Shown piece by piece: positions 38,373 to 46,392 of a stretch of 64,000 nt of DNA. Numbering within the stretch: position 1 is the first letter of the stretch; each line of letters starts with the position of its first letter. This stretch comes from Hyphomicrobiales bacterium. Lineage in GTDB: Bacteria > Pseudomonadota > Alphaproteobacteria > Rhizobiales > Rhizobiaceae. Both the position numbers and the translations under genes were made by a program. The stretch is from the NCBI GenBank assembly GCA_900467685.1, contig UBQX01000017.1, positions 29,911 to 93,910 on the forward strand, read 5' to 3'. The notes under the pieces are model-generated. The model was not told the DNA's origin. It made no database searches and worked only from the letters and a program-made list of their open reading frames with translations.

Positions 38373-39581
38373 TCAGCGCAGACGGATCAGGCGCTGCTGC
38401 TTGTTGGCCGCCTCGATTGCCGCCTTTTGCTGCTGGTCCGTCAGGCCCTGGAACGCATCTTCGAGGAATTTGTCCTCGCGACCGGCGCGGCGTGACATGA
38501 CATACCACTTGCCAGCCTCCGCCACGTCCTGCTTGGTGCCGATGCCCTGGATCAGAAGATGGGCGAGCTTGTTCTGCGCCACGACGTTGCCTGCAGAGGC
38601 GGCACGATACATCCAGGCGAAGCCGGCCTCCTGGTCTCGCGGGAACTCGATCCCGTCGATCAGCCAGATTGCCATGTCCAGTTCGGCGGTGTCGTAGCCT
38701 GCCTTGGCGGCGCGCTGCAGCCAGTCCTTTGCGCTGTCGCGCTTCTCCTTCGGCAGGTCGGGCAGGTTCAGATAGATCTGCGACAGCGCATATTCCGCAT
38801 CCGCGATGCCCTTGGCGGCGGATTTCTCGTAATAGGGCAGGGCGTTGCGCAGGCCCTCTTCCCCCGGCTTCTTGGAGACCAGGATCTGCGCCCAGTTGAA
38901 GGCGGCAAGCGGGTTGCCGGCGTCGGCCGCCTTGTGCATGAGTTCGTCGGCACGCGCCTTGTCCTGTTTGACCAGGCGGCCTTCCATCAGGATGAGTGCG
39001 TAGCGGAACATGGCCGACGGGTCGCCGCCATCCGCAGCCTTCGAATACCAGAAGAGCGCTTTCTGGATGTCCTGCTTGACGCCCATGCCGCGTGCCAGAA
39101 GTTCGGCGATCAGCGTCTGGGCGGCCGGGTCGCCCAATTGCGCGCGGGGCAGCGCCTTGTCCAGCGCCGTGATGTAGTAGCCGCGCTGGAAGGCGCCGTA
39201 GGCTTCGTCGACCTTGCCGGTAAACGGTTTTTCGGCCGGCAGATCGGGCAGGCGCAGGCCCATGCGATCATAAAGGCCGGTGCCGGCTGACGGCGCTTCG
39301 CTCGGCGCCGAGAGCTGGTCGACCGGCTTGCCGTCGGGGCCGATCACCTTGCCGTCTAGCGGTGCATCATTGGCGAGGGCGGGCGCGCCCGTCGGCTGGG
39401 TGACGCGGGAGGTCTTCGTGGACTCGGCGTCCTGCGGCGCGGTCGAGTCATCGTCGATCCCGTCCTGCAGGTTGACGCCCGGAAGATCGTCGGTGGCGAG
39501 CGCCGATTGCGCCACGCCGCCCAGCAGGGCTGCCAGCGCCAATGCCATTGCCGTTCGACGAAGTGAAGGGTTCCCACGCAT
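38373..39581 (-). CDS. secreted SEL1-repeat protein
   Basis: 402 residues. Signal peptide at 1-29 (ALALAALLGGVAQSALA). An acidic, low-complexity stretch runs to about 120. From about 150 to 385 there are at least five SEL1-type 36-residue repeats with AXXWYXKAADXG spacing: ALFWYSKAADGGDPSAMFRYA, then similar units (split for length). These solenoids bind other proteins. It starts 12 bases after the ThiE-like gene stop, so the two are likely one transcript. Role unknown; not long enough evidence to call it ExoR. Confidence 0.82.
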   Translation of the reverse strand: MRGNPSLRRTAMALALAALLGGVAQSALATDDLPGVNLQDGIDDDSTAPQDAESTKTSRVTQPTGAPALANDAPLDGKVIGPDGKPVDQLSAPSEAPSAGTGLYDRMGLRLPDLPAEKPFTGKVDEAYGAFQRGYYITALDKALPRAQLGDPAAQTLIAELLARGMGVKQDIQKALFWYSKAADGGDPSAMFRYALILMEGRLVKQDKARADELMHKAADAGNPLAAFNWAQILVSKKPGEEGLRNALPYYEKSAAKGIADAEYALSQIYLNLPDLPKEKRDSAKDWLQRAAKAGYDTAELDMAIWLIDGIEFPRDQEAGFAWMYRAASAGNVVAQNKLAHLLIQGIGTKQDVAEAGKWYVMSRRAGREDKFLEDAFQGLTDQQQKAAIEAANKQQRLIRLR

Positions 39582-39593
39582 GTTGACTATATC

Positions 39594-40244
39594 TTACTCA
39601 AACCTTGGCGCTTTTTCGTCAAGAAGCGCATTGGCTTCCGCAACCACGATGGCTGCACGGCCGGGCTCTGCAAAGACCGCAGCAGAGAGTGCCGCAAACT
39701 CCGCGCCTGTTTCTGCAACGGTGAGGACAGAAGCGGGGTCCGTGCCGCCCATGACGATGCAGGGGATGGAGACCATCGATGCCCACCATTCGCCGAGCGC
39801 CAGGTTCTTCGAATGCGGTTCCGGCTTGATGTCGCCGCCGATCTTGCCGAAGAAGACGTAGTCGGGATCGAGTTCGCCGACTTCGAGCGCCTGATGGCGG
39901 TCGCTGACGCGGCCGGCGCCGACGATGAGCTTCGGGCGGAACTTTTCCACCGCATCGGCAAGCTCTGCAAACGGCGCGTCGATGTGAAGGCCATCGGCCT
40001 TGGCGCGACCGGCGACACGGCTGTCGTTGACGATAAGCGCTGCAGCACCCGCCGCTTGGATAACAGGCACGAGGAGCTCGGCGTGGCGCTGGAACTCGTC
40101 ATCGGACCGTCCGTAACCGGGCACGATCACGGTCGCGACGTCTCCGCCCTTGAGGGCGTCAGCCACGACGCGGGCCCGCTCCGAGGCGTCATCATTGTCT
40201 GGCGCGATCAATACGAGGCGGCATCGGTATCTTATAGTCGACAT
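39594..40244 (-). CDS. ThiE-like thiamine-phosphate synthase family protein
   Basis: 216 residues with a TIM-barrel pattern. ADGLHIDAPF, VGAGRVSDRHQALEVGELDPDYVFFGKIG and CIVMGGTDPASV correspond to the ADGVHLG, SXH, DYV and GGI regions of ThiE. Several substrate-binding residues differ (HID for HLG, DRH for SXH), so true thiamine-phosphate synthase activity is uncertain. No other thiamine gene is adjacent. It shares a transcript with the SEL1-repeat gene. Confidence 0.7.
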   Translation of the reverse strand: MSTIRYRCRLVLIAPDNDDASERARVVADALKGGDVATVIVPGYGRSDDEFQRHAELLVPVIQAAGAAALIVNDSRVAGRAKADGLHIDAPFAELADAVEKFRPKLIVGAGRVSDRHQALEVGELDPDYVFFGKIGGDIKPEPHSKNLALGEWWASMVSIPCIVMGGTDPASVLTVAETGAEFAALSAAVFAEPGRAAIVVAEANALLDEKAPRFE

Positions 40245-40541
40245 GTGTGGCGCAATCCTTTGTGCGTCCAGCCCCGGCGGGCATGAGCTTGATTCGTTGC
40301 ACGGCGTCCAGACGGTCGCCCGGCCTTCGCAACGATATCCGTGATGATCTCATATACAAGCTTCGTCGCGGTCGCAAAGGTCTCATTGCGTCCGGCGACG
40401 GTTCAAGTTTATACTGCAGCTGCTCACGAACTGGGCAGACCGATTTCGAAAGATGCAAGTCTCTCAAAACGCGTCATTTTTATTGGTTTGCACTGCACAA
40501 ACTCTCTTGCCCGTGGGCAGGGATTATTTTAGGGTCCGCGC
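40245..40541. other. spacer between the ThiE-like gene and the ArsR gene
   Basis: 297 bases between divergent genes. Small open frames exist but lack ribosome sites and family-like sequence. GTTTG and CAAAC flank seven bases at about 40486-40502, a possible operator for the ArsR protein. Nothing else is supported. Confidence 0.4.
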
Positions 40542-40802
40542 ATGTCGAAGCCCGATGCATTTTCAGCTATTGCCGATCCGAACAGGCGCTACCTGCTTGA
40601 GGAATTGCGCCGCACGCCGCGCACCGTCAACGAACTGGCCGAGGGCTTGCCTATCAGCCGTCCGGCCGTTTCCCAGCATCTGAAGGCGTTGCTTGACAGC
40701 GATCTGGTGAAGGTAACGGCCAAGGGCACGAAGCGGATTTACTCGATCAACGCTCAAGGCTTCAACAAGCTGAACCTGTGGCTCGATCAGTTCTGGGCCT
40801 GA
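40542..40802 (+). CDS. ArsR-family winged-helix regulator
   Basis: 86 residues, little more than the DNA-binding domain: PDAFSAIADPNRRYLLEELRR, TVNELAEGLPISRPAVSQHLKALLDSDLV and the wing KVTAKGTKRIYSI. AGGG precedes the start. No metal-binding Cys pair (ELCVCDL type) is present, so metal sensing is unlikely. Neighbours give no obvious target. Confidence 0.87.
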   Translation: MSKPDAFSAIADPNRRYLLEELRRTPRTVNELAEGLPISRPAVSQHLKALLDSDLVKVTAKGTKRIYSINAQGFNKLNLWLDQFWA

Positions 40803-40932
40803 ATTGCTTTCTCTTCCGGGCTCCAAGAACTGCCCGGCAGATGGCATGGACATCCCAAAAATAAAGCCACCGGAACCAAAGCGACCCTGGGGCGCAATGA
40901 TGATTCCGATGGCTGGTCTTCAATTCCTTCAA

Positions 40933-40967
40933 AGGCCGGTCTCACTGCATGTACATCATGCCGGCCT
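40933..40967. terminator. weak hairpin between ArsR gene and convergent DUF465 gene
   Basis: AGGCCGG and CCGGCCT flank a 21-base loop, between the ends of two convergent genes. The large loop makes it a weak call. Confidence 0.35.
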
Positions 40968-41012
40968 CTGATCTGGTTCTATTCGCCGTCAGGCGAAGGA
41001 TCAATGCGTGTG

Positions 41013-41186
41013 TCAATGAACGGATGAGCGAATGCGCTCGATTTCATCCTTAATGCGCAACTTGCGCCGCTTGATTTCCCGGATCTTCGTGGCATCTGTT
41101 GAAGGCTGGTTCATCGCCGAGTGGAGTTCCTCCTCAAGATCTCCGTGTCTCTTGGTAAGCGTTGCAAGATGAGCCTCGATATTCAT
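41013..41186 (-). CDS. DUF465/YdcH-type small coiled-coil protein
   Basis: 57 residues from ATG 41186. MNIEAHLATLTKRHGDLEEELHSAM, then DATKIREIKRRKLRIKDEIERI, is the DUF465 signature: two helices with the KRRKLRIKDEI end. Function unknown. A second, similar gene lies divergently 212 bases away. Confidence 0.85.
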   Translation of the reverse strand: MNIEAHLATLTKRHGDLEEELHSAMNQPSTDATKIREIKRRKLRIKDEIERIRSSVH

Positions 41187-41398
41187 GCGGCACGTCCTTC
41201 CTTCCCTAGTGGCCCGCACCCTGTATCGCCTCAGGGTACCCCAAGCCGTAACACCCGAAAGTGTGTCACAGAATTGTAATCTTGTCGAAGGCGAAATCGT
41301 GGCGAGGGATAACTTCCCGTAAACGCATTTTTTGTGATAGGAGCGGCGGGCGCAAAATTTGTGTATGATGTTAAGGCGCTAAAGAACGGGGAATGGGG

Positions 41399-41602
41399 AT
41401 GGCAGACCAGGATCAGGCGGAATTGCGGATGTCGGCCGCGAAGCTCAGGCAGGAGCATGAAGATTACGACGCCGCGATCAATGCCATGATCACAGTCGGC
41501 TGCGATGCCCTGCGCATTCAGCGGATGAAGAAGAAGAAGCTGGCGATCAAGGACACGCTGACCAAGATCGAAGACCAGATCATTCCGGACATCATCGCCT
41601 GA
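41399..41602 (+). CDS. DUF465/YdcH-type small coiled-coil protein, second copy
   Basis: 67 residues from ATG 41399, with GGGGA six bases upstream; ATG 41393 is an alternative. The C-terminal [20 protein letters not shown] matches the other DUF465 protein's KRRKLRIKDEI. It ends 13 bases before purE, so it is probably co-transcribed with purEK. Confidence 0.83.
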   Translation: MADQDQAELRMSAAKLRQEHEDYDAAINAMITVGCDALRIQRMKKKKLAIKDTLTKIEDQIIPDIIA

Positions 41603-41615
41603 GATGGAGCACGAC

Positions 41616-42116
41616 ATGACCTATGCCGGCCCGCCGCCTGTCGCGATCATCATGGGAAGCCAGTCCGACTGGGAGACCATGAAGAACGCCGCCGACACGC
41701 TGGATATGCTTGGAATTCCCTACGAATCCCGCATCATTTCGGCACATCGCACGCCTGACCGGCTTGTTGCCTTTGCCAAGGGCGCTCGCGAGGAAGGTTT
41801 CAAGGTGATCATCGCCGGTGCCGGCGGTGCCGCTCACTTGCCGGGCATGGCAGCTGCGATGACGCCGCTTCCCGTTTTCGGGGTTCCCGTTCAGTCCAAG
41901 GCGCTTTCCGGTCAGGACAGTCTCCTGTCCATCGTTCAGATGCCGGCAGGCATTCCCGTGGGCACGCTTGCCATTGGTCGCGCGGGTGCGGTGAATGCCG
42001 CGCTTCTGGCCGCAGCCGTGCTGGCGCTGTCCGATGAGGATGTCGCGCTGAAGCTCGACGACTACCGCGCCAGACAAACTGCCTCGGTCGCAGACTACCC
42101 TGTGGATAATAGTTAA
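41616..42116 (+). CDS. purE: N5-carboxyaminoimidazole ribonucleotide mutase
   Basis: 166 residues from ATG 41616, with GGAG upstream. [30 protein letters not shown] and [16 protein letters not shown] are the class-I PurE motifs (active-site Ser and His). It works after PurK in purine synthesis. The stop overlaps the purK start by one base (TAATG). Confidence 0.96.
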   Translation: MTYAGPPPVAIIMGSQSDWETMKNAADTLDMLGIPYESRIISAHRTPDRLVAFAKGAREEGFKVIIAGAGGAAHLPGMAAAMTPLPVFGVPVQSKALSGQDSLLSIVQMPAGIPVGTLAIGRAGAVNAALLAAAVLALSDEDVALKLDDYRARQTASVADYPVDNS

Positions 42117-43171
42117 TGTCTATGAAGACGATCGGCATCATCGGGGGCGGTCAGCTCGGCCGCATGCTGGCCATGGCCGCCGCCCGCCTCAATTTCAAGG
42201 TCGTGGTCCTGGAGCCGCAGGCCGATTGTCCCGCCGCGCAGGTCGCCAACCGACAGATCGTCGGGGCTTATGACAATCCGCATGCGCTGGCCGAACTGGC
42301 GGATGCCTGCGATATCGTCACCTACGAATTCGAGAACGTTCCTGTCGATGCCGCCGAGACGCTTGCCGCATCGCGACCGGTCTATCCGCCGCCGCGGGCT
42401 TTGGAGGTTTCGCAGGACCGTCTGACGGAAAAGGAATTTCTCGCCTCCTGCGGCATTCCGACCGCGCAGTTTCGCCGCATCGACAGCCAGGACGATCTCG
42501 TGTCTGCGCTTGCCGAATTCGGCGGGCAGGGCGTGCTGAAAACCCGCCGCATGGGTTATGACGGCAAGGGCCAGCGCGTGTTCCGCAAGGGGGACGATCC
42601 GGCAGGTGCCTATGAGGCGCTGGGAAGCGTGCCGCTGATTCTCGAAAGCTTCGTCGCCTTCGAGCGTGAAATCTCGGTCATTGCGGCGCGCGGCACCGAC
42701 GGCAGCTTTGCCGCCTACGATCCGGCAGAGAATGTCCACAAGAACGGTATTCTCCACACGTCCACGCTTCCGGCATCTGTTTCACCGGCGACAGCGGCGG
42801 CGGCAACGCAGTCGGCCCGCGCCATTCTCGACAAGCTTGGTTATGTCGGCGTTATCGGCGTCGAGTTCTTCGTCGGTGTCGATGGCGCGCTGATTGCCAA
42901 TGAAATGGCCCCGCGGGTGCACAATTCCGGCCATTGGACGGAAGCCGCCTGCATTGTCTCGCAGTTCGAGCAGCATATCCGCGCGGTTGCCGGCCTGCCG
43001 CTGGGCGATGCCGGACGACATTCCGACTGCGTGATGCAGAACCTCATTGGCGACGATATCAACACGGTCGAAGATTGGCTGAAGACCAGGGACGCGCTCG
43101 TGCATCTTTACGGCAAGGCAGAGGCGCGGCCGGGCCGAAAGATGGGGCATGTCACGGTTCTGAAACGTTGA
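42116..43171 (+). CDS. purK: N5-carboxyaminoimidazole ribonucleotide synthase
   Basis: 351 residues. GIIGGGQLGRMLAMAA is the N-terminal signature; the ATP-grasp domain shows VLKTRRMGYDGKGQ, ILESFVAFEREISVI and NEMAPRVHNSGHWTEAA. It carboxylates aminoimidazole ribonucleotide using ATP and bicarbonate and passes the product to PurE. One-base overlap with purE; a terminator follows. Confidence 0.96.
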   Translation: MSMKTIGIIGGGQLGRMLAMAAARLNFKVVVLEPQADCPAAQVANRQIVGAYDNPHALAELADACDIVTYEFENVPVDAAETLAASRPVYPPPRALEVSQDRLTEKEFLASCGIPTAQFRRIDSQDDLVSALAEFGGQGVLKTRRMGYDGKGQRVFRKGDDPAGAYEALGSVPLILESFVAFEREISVIAARGTDGSFAAYDPAENVHKNGILHTSTLPASVSPATAAAATQSARAILDKLGYVGVIGVEFFVGVDGALIANEMAPRVHNSGHWTEAACIVSQFEQHIRAVAGLPLGDAGRHSDCVMQNLIGDDINTVEDWLKTRDALVHLYGKAEARPGRKMGHVTVLKR

Positions 43172-43242
43172 AAATGCAGTGTTTCGGGTTCGAGACCGTT
43201 GACATGGCGGTTTGGGAACTGTATCACGCCGCCAACCTGAAG

Positions 43243-43266
43243 AGCGCGCCCGTCGGCGCGCTTTTG
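43243..43266 (+). terminator. intrinsic terminator of purEK
   Basis: AGCGCGCC, loop CGTC, GGCGCGCT, then TTT. It separates purEK from the L36 gene. Confidence 0.75.
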
Positions 43267-43325
43267 ATTGTATAGATTGTGATGAAGGAACGGAGACGTT
43301 TCTTCCAACCACGCGGACCAGAAAA

Positions 43326-43451
43326 ATGAAGATCAAGAACTCGCTCAAGTCGCTGAAGGCCCGCCATCGCGAAAACCGTCTGGTTCGCCGCAAGGGCCGC
43401 ATTTACATCATCAACAAGCTGAACCCGCGCTACAAGGCTCGTCAGGGCTGA
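43326..43451 (+). CDS. rpmJ: ribosomal protein bL36, zinc-free type
   Basis: 41 residues: [20 protein letters not shown], then [21 protein letters not shown]. The zinc-knuckle Cys and His residues of classical L36 are absent, so this is the C-minus (YkgO-like) form that does not bind zinc. In many bacteria this form is a zinc-starvation replacement, but in several alphaproteobacteria it seems to be the normal copy. It is a single-gene unit. Confidence 0.95.
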   Translation: MKIKNSLKSLKARHRENRLVRRKGRIYIINKLNPRYKARQG

Positions 43452-43524
43452 TTGCGCGTCTCGCGCCCTTGCATGACTTAGGTCTCGGGCGCGATGCGGC
43501 ATAAATCTGTTGATATTCGACGAT

Positions 43525-43544
43525 GGCGGAGTACGATCTCCGCC
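43525..43544 (+). promoter_or_regulatory. hairpin at the TPR gene start
   Basis: GGCGGAG, six-base loop TACGAT, CTCCGCC; the right arm abuts the ATG at 43545. The GGAG of the left arm lies 13 bases from the ATG and would be hidden in the stem. It may tune translation. Confidence 0.4.
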
Positions 43545-44138
43545 ATGCGTTTTCTTGCGACATCCATCCTGCCGATCCTGATTCTGACCGCCGCCGCGCA
43601 ACCGCCGGCAATGCAGACGACAGCGCAGGAGCCTCCGCCACTTGCGGCCATCGCACCTTCCGAGAAACTCGACAACCTGTTTGCGCAGCTCAAGCGCCTG
43701 CGCGATCCTTCTGCTGCCGAGGGCGTTGTTGCACAGATCTGGGGCGTGTGGAACACATCCGGCAGCGCCACTGTCGATCTGATGCTGCGCTCGGCAGAGG
43801 CGGCCGCCGCCAAGCAGCAATATTCGACAGCACTCGACTATCTGGATGAGGCAATCGCGCTGAAGCCCGACTATGCCGAGAGCTGGAACAAGCGGGCGAC
43901 ATTGCATGCCAAGACCGGCAATTTCGAGCGGTCCATGGCCGATATCGCGCAGGTCCTCGCCCGTGAGCCCCGGCATTTTGGTGCCTTGTCCGGAATGGCG
44001 GCCATACTCGAGGATGCGGGCCAGGATGCCGCGGCGCTGGACGTGTGGCAGCGGGTGATCGATCTCTATCCTGCCAATCGCGATGCCCAGGGCCATGTGC
44101 GGACGCTTTCGGAAAAGCTTGACGGTAACAAGACCTGA
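43545..44138 (+). CDS. secreted TPR-repeat protein
   Basis: 197 residues from ATG 43545. A signal peptide (ATSILPILILTAAAQ) precedes three TPR units from about 85 to 185: SAEAAAAKQQYSTALDYLDEA, KRATLHAKTGNFERSMADIAQ and GMAAILEDAGQDAAALDVWQR (each a separate repeat). It is probably a periplasmic scaffold. No neighbouring gene fixes its partner. Confidence 0.83.
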   Translation: MRFLATSILPILILTAAAQPPAMQTTAQEPPPLAAIAPSEKLDNLFAQLKRLRDPSAAEGVVAQIWGVWNTSGSATVDLMLRSAEAAAAKQQYSTALDYLDEAIALKPDYAESWNKRATLHAKTGNFERSMADIAQVLAREPRHFGALSGMAAILEDAGQDAAALDVWQRVIDLYPANRDAQGHVRTLSEKLDGNKT

Positions 44139-44206
44139 TCGCCGATCCATCCGCTTCCCGTGCGCGTATCTCCCTTATCGCCCCTGAGAATCGAATAGTT
44201 TCCGAT

Positions 44207-45232
44207 ATGCTGAAAGTCCTTCTGGCGCTGGTCGTCGTCGTTCCGCTCGCTGCGCTTGCCGCCGGATTTGTCTTCACCGAGTGGAAGACATCGCAATTCG
44301 AGACGGCCTATCCGAATATCGGCGCGCGGACAGATGTCGGCGGATATTCGCTGAACAGCGTCGACCTGCCCGCCGGTCCGCAGGCGGATCTGCCGCCGAT
44401 CGTCTTCATCCACGGCGCGAGCGGCAATCTGCGCGACCAGCTCTTTGCCTTCCGGAAGCCTCTGGAGGGCCGGGCAAGGCTGATCTTCGTGGATCGCCCC
44501 GGCTACGGCTATTCCGATCGCGGCGGGCCGGAGAACGATACGCCGGCGGGGCAGGCGGATGCGATTGCACGCCTGCTCGACAAGAAGGGCATCGACCGCG
44601 CCATCATTGTCGGCCACTCGCTGGGCGGGGCGATTGCCGCGAGCTTCGGCGTGCGGCATCCCGACAAGACGGCGGGTCTGCTCTTCCTCTCGGCCGCGAC
44701 CCACCCTTGGAACGGCGGCGTGGACTGGTACTATGATCTGGCGGCAACGCCGGTCATCGGCACGATCTTTCGCTACACGATGCTGCTGCCGGTGGGACTG
44801 CAACGGATCGACAGCGGTAGCCAGTCGGTCTTCGCGCCCAATCCCATGCCGCAAGACTATGTCAGGGACACCATGCCGGGCATGATCCTGCGGCCCGGTG
44901 CGTTCTACGCCAACGCAATGGATGTCTCGGGGCTCAATGCCTTCGTGAAGACAATGGAGACCCACTACAGGGAAATCACCGCGCCAACGGTGATCATCAC
45001 CGGCGACAGCGACGATATCGTTGCGGAGGAAATCCACTCCGTGGGCCTAAAGCGCGATATCCCGAATTCGGAACTCCTCTGGCTCAAGGGCGTTGGGCAC
45101 AAGACGGATTACGTGGCGAACGGACTGGCGGTTGCGGCGATCGAAAAGCTTGCAGGCAAGCCGCGCGATCTGGCGGCAATGGCTGCCAATTTCCACGCGG
45201 CGCAGAGCCTCCAGGCCGCGTCCGCAAACTAG
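44207..45232 (+). CDS. alpha/beta hydrolase
   Basis: 341 residues. A single N-terminal hydrophobic helix (LLALVVVVPLAALAAGFVF) suggests a membrane anchor. The fold has FIHGASGNLRDQ (oxyanion strand), nucleophile Ser in VGHSLGGAIAAS, an Asp in TGDSDDIVAEE and a His in LKGVGHKTD. Substrate unknown; lipase or esterase is the broad class. It follows the TPR gene by 68 bases. Confidence 0.85.
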   Translation: MLKVLLALVVVVPLAALAAGFVFTEWKTSQFETAYPNIGARTDVGGYSLNSVDLPAGPQADLPPIVFIHGASGNLRDQLFAFRKPLEGRARLIFVDRPGYGYSDRGGPENDTPAGQADAIARLLDKKGIDRAIIVGHSLGGAIAASFGVRHPDKTAGLLFLSAATHPWNGGVDWYYDLAATPVIGTIFRYTMLLPVGLQRIDSGSQSVFAPNPMPQDYVRDTMPGMILRPGAFYANAMDVSGLNAFVKTMETHYREITAPTVIITGDSDDIVAEEIHSVGLKRDIPNSELLWLKGVGHKTDYVANGLAVAAIEKLAGKPRDLAAMAANFHAAQSLQAASAN

Positions 45233-45347
45233 CCCGTCGCCACTGTGAACCAAGCTGTGCAAGGCCTTGAGGCGCTGATACATTTGCGCTTCATTTCAAC
45301 GCAGTCTTCCACTAACCTCGCGCCAGATTGCTGGAGGTGCATAGTCT

Positions 45348-46391
45348 ATGTCGGATCTGGATGTGGCGGTGGAACGGGATAGGGTCGTCCAGAATGAGGA
45401 CTATATCCAGAAGCTGTCGAGCCCGATGGCCTATTTCTGGCCGATGGCGATCTTCATCATTCTGGCCGCCTTCGTGGCCGCCATTCTCTACCGGCAGGCG
45501 CATGCCGCCTTTATCTCTAATCCGGGACTGAACAGCCTGATCCTCGGCGTGCTCCTCATCGGCATCATCCTGAATTTCAGCCATGTGTTGAAGCTTCGGC
45601 CCGAGGTGCGCTGGTTCAACGCCTTCCGTGCCGCCGGCAGCATCGAGAAAGCCGGCCGGCCGCCGGTTTTGCTGGCGCCCATGCGCGTGCTCCTCGCCGG
45701 CAGCCGCAAGATGGCGATCTCGGCCGTAGCGCTTCGCTCCATCCTCGATTCCATCGCCAGCCGTCTCGACGAATCGCGCGACACGACGCGCTATCTCACC
45801 GGCCTGCTGGTTTTCCTCGGTCTGCTTGGCACGTTCTGGGGGCTTTTGGGGACAATCGGCTCGATCAGCTCGGTCATCCAGTCGCTGAGCGTCGGTTCGG
45901 GCGATACGGCGGACGTGTTGAGTGCGCTGAAAGAGGGGCTTTCTGCCCCGCTTTCCGGCATGTCGACAGCCTTCTCGTCTTCGCTCTTCGGTCTCTCCGG
46001 TTCGCTGGTCCTTGGCTTCCTCGATCTGCAGGCGGGCCGCGCACAGAACCGGTTCTATAACGAGCTGGAAGAGTGGCTCTCCTCGGTGACGGATGTGTCG
46101 AGCGACATGGGCGTGCAGTCTGCCGGTCCAGGTACACCGCTGATGCCGCTGCAGGCGCAGGATGAAATACGTCTCGTCACGCAGCAGCTTTCGCGTCTTG
46201 CCAGCGAAAGCGCCTCCAACCAGCGCGCCACGACCGCCATGGCCAATCTTGCCGAAGGCATCCAGGGGCTGGTGAAGAACATGCGCACGGAACAGCAGAT
46301 GCTGCGCGACTGGATCGAGGCGCATCAGTCCGAATCGCGCGATCTTCGGGTGGCGCTCGAGCGTCTCGTGAAGGCGCTGGAGGACAAGTAG
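45348..46391 (+). CDS. MotA/TolQ/ExbB-like proton-channel protein
   Basis: 347 residues. Transmembrane helices lie at about 30-50, 62-80, 148-170 and 200-225; the last two, with LLVFLGLLGTFWGLLGTIGS and STAFSSSLFGLSGSLVLGF, are the MotA/TolQ/ExbB core. A C-terminal helical tail of about 110 residues is cytoplasmic. One base separates it from the MotB-like gene. It is unlike TolQ in length and in its neighbours (no tolR, tolA, tolB or pal) and unlike flagellar MotA. Role unknown. Confidence 0.82.
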   Translation: MSDLDVAVERDRVVQNEDYIQKLSSPMAYFWPMAIFIILAAFVAAILYRQAHAAFISNPGLNSLILGVLLIGIILNFSHVLKLRPEVRWFNAFRAAGSIEKAGRPPVLLAPMRVLLAGSRKMAISAVALRSILDSIASRLDESRDTTRYLTGLLVFLGLLGTFWGLLGTIGSISSVIQSLSVGSGDTADVLSALKEGLSAPLSGMSTAFSSSLFGLSGSLVLGFLDLQAGRAQNRFYNELEEWLSSVTDVSSDMGVQSAGPGTPLMPLQAQDEIRLVTQQLSRLASESASNQRATTAMANLAEGIQGLVKNMRTEQQMLRDWIEAHQSESRDLRVALERLVKALEDK

Positions 46392-46392
46392 G

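Noticed and set aside
38373..39581. ExoR (exopolysaccharide regulator)
   Set aside because: Both have SEL1 repeats and a signal peptide, but this protein is much longer with an acidic N-terminal stretch; identity cannot be supported.
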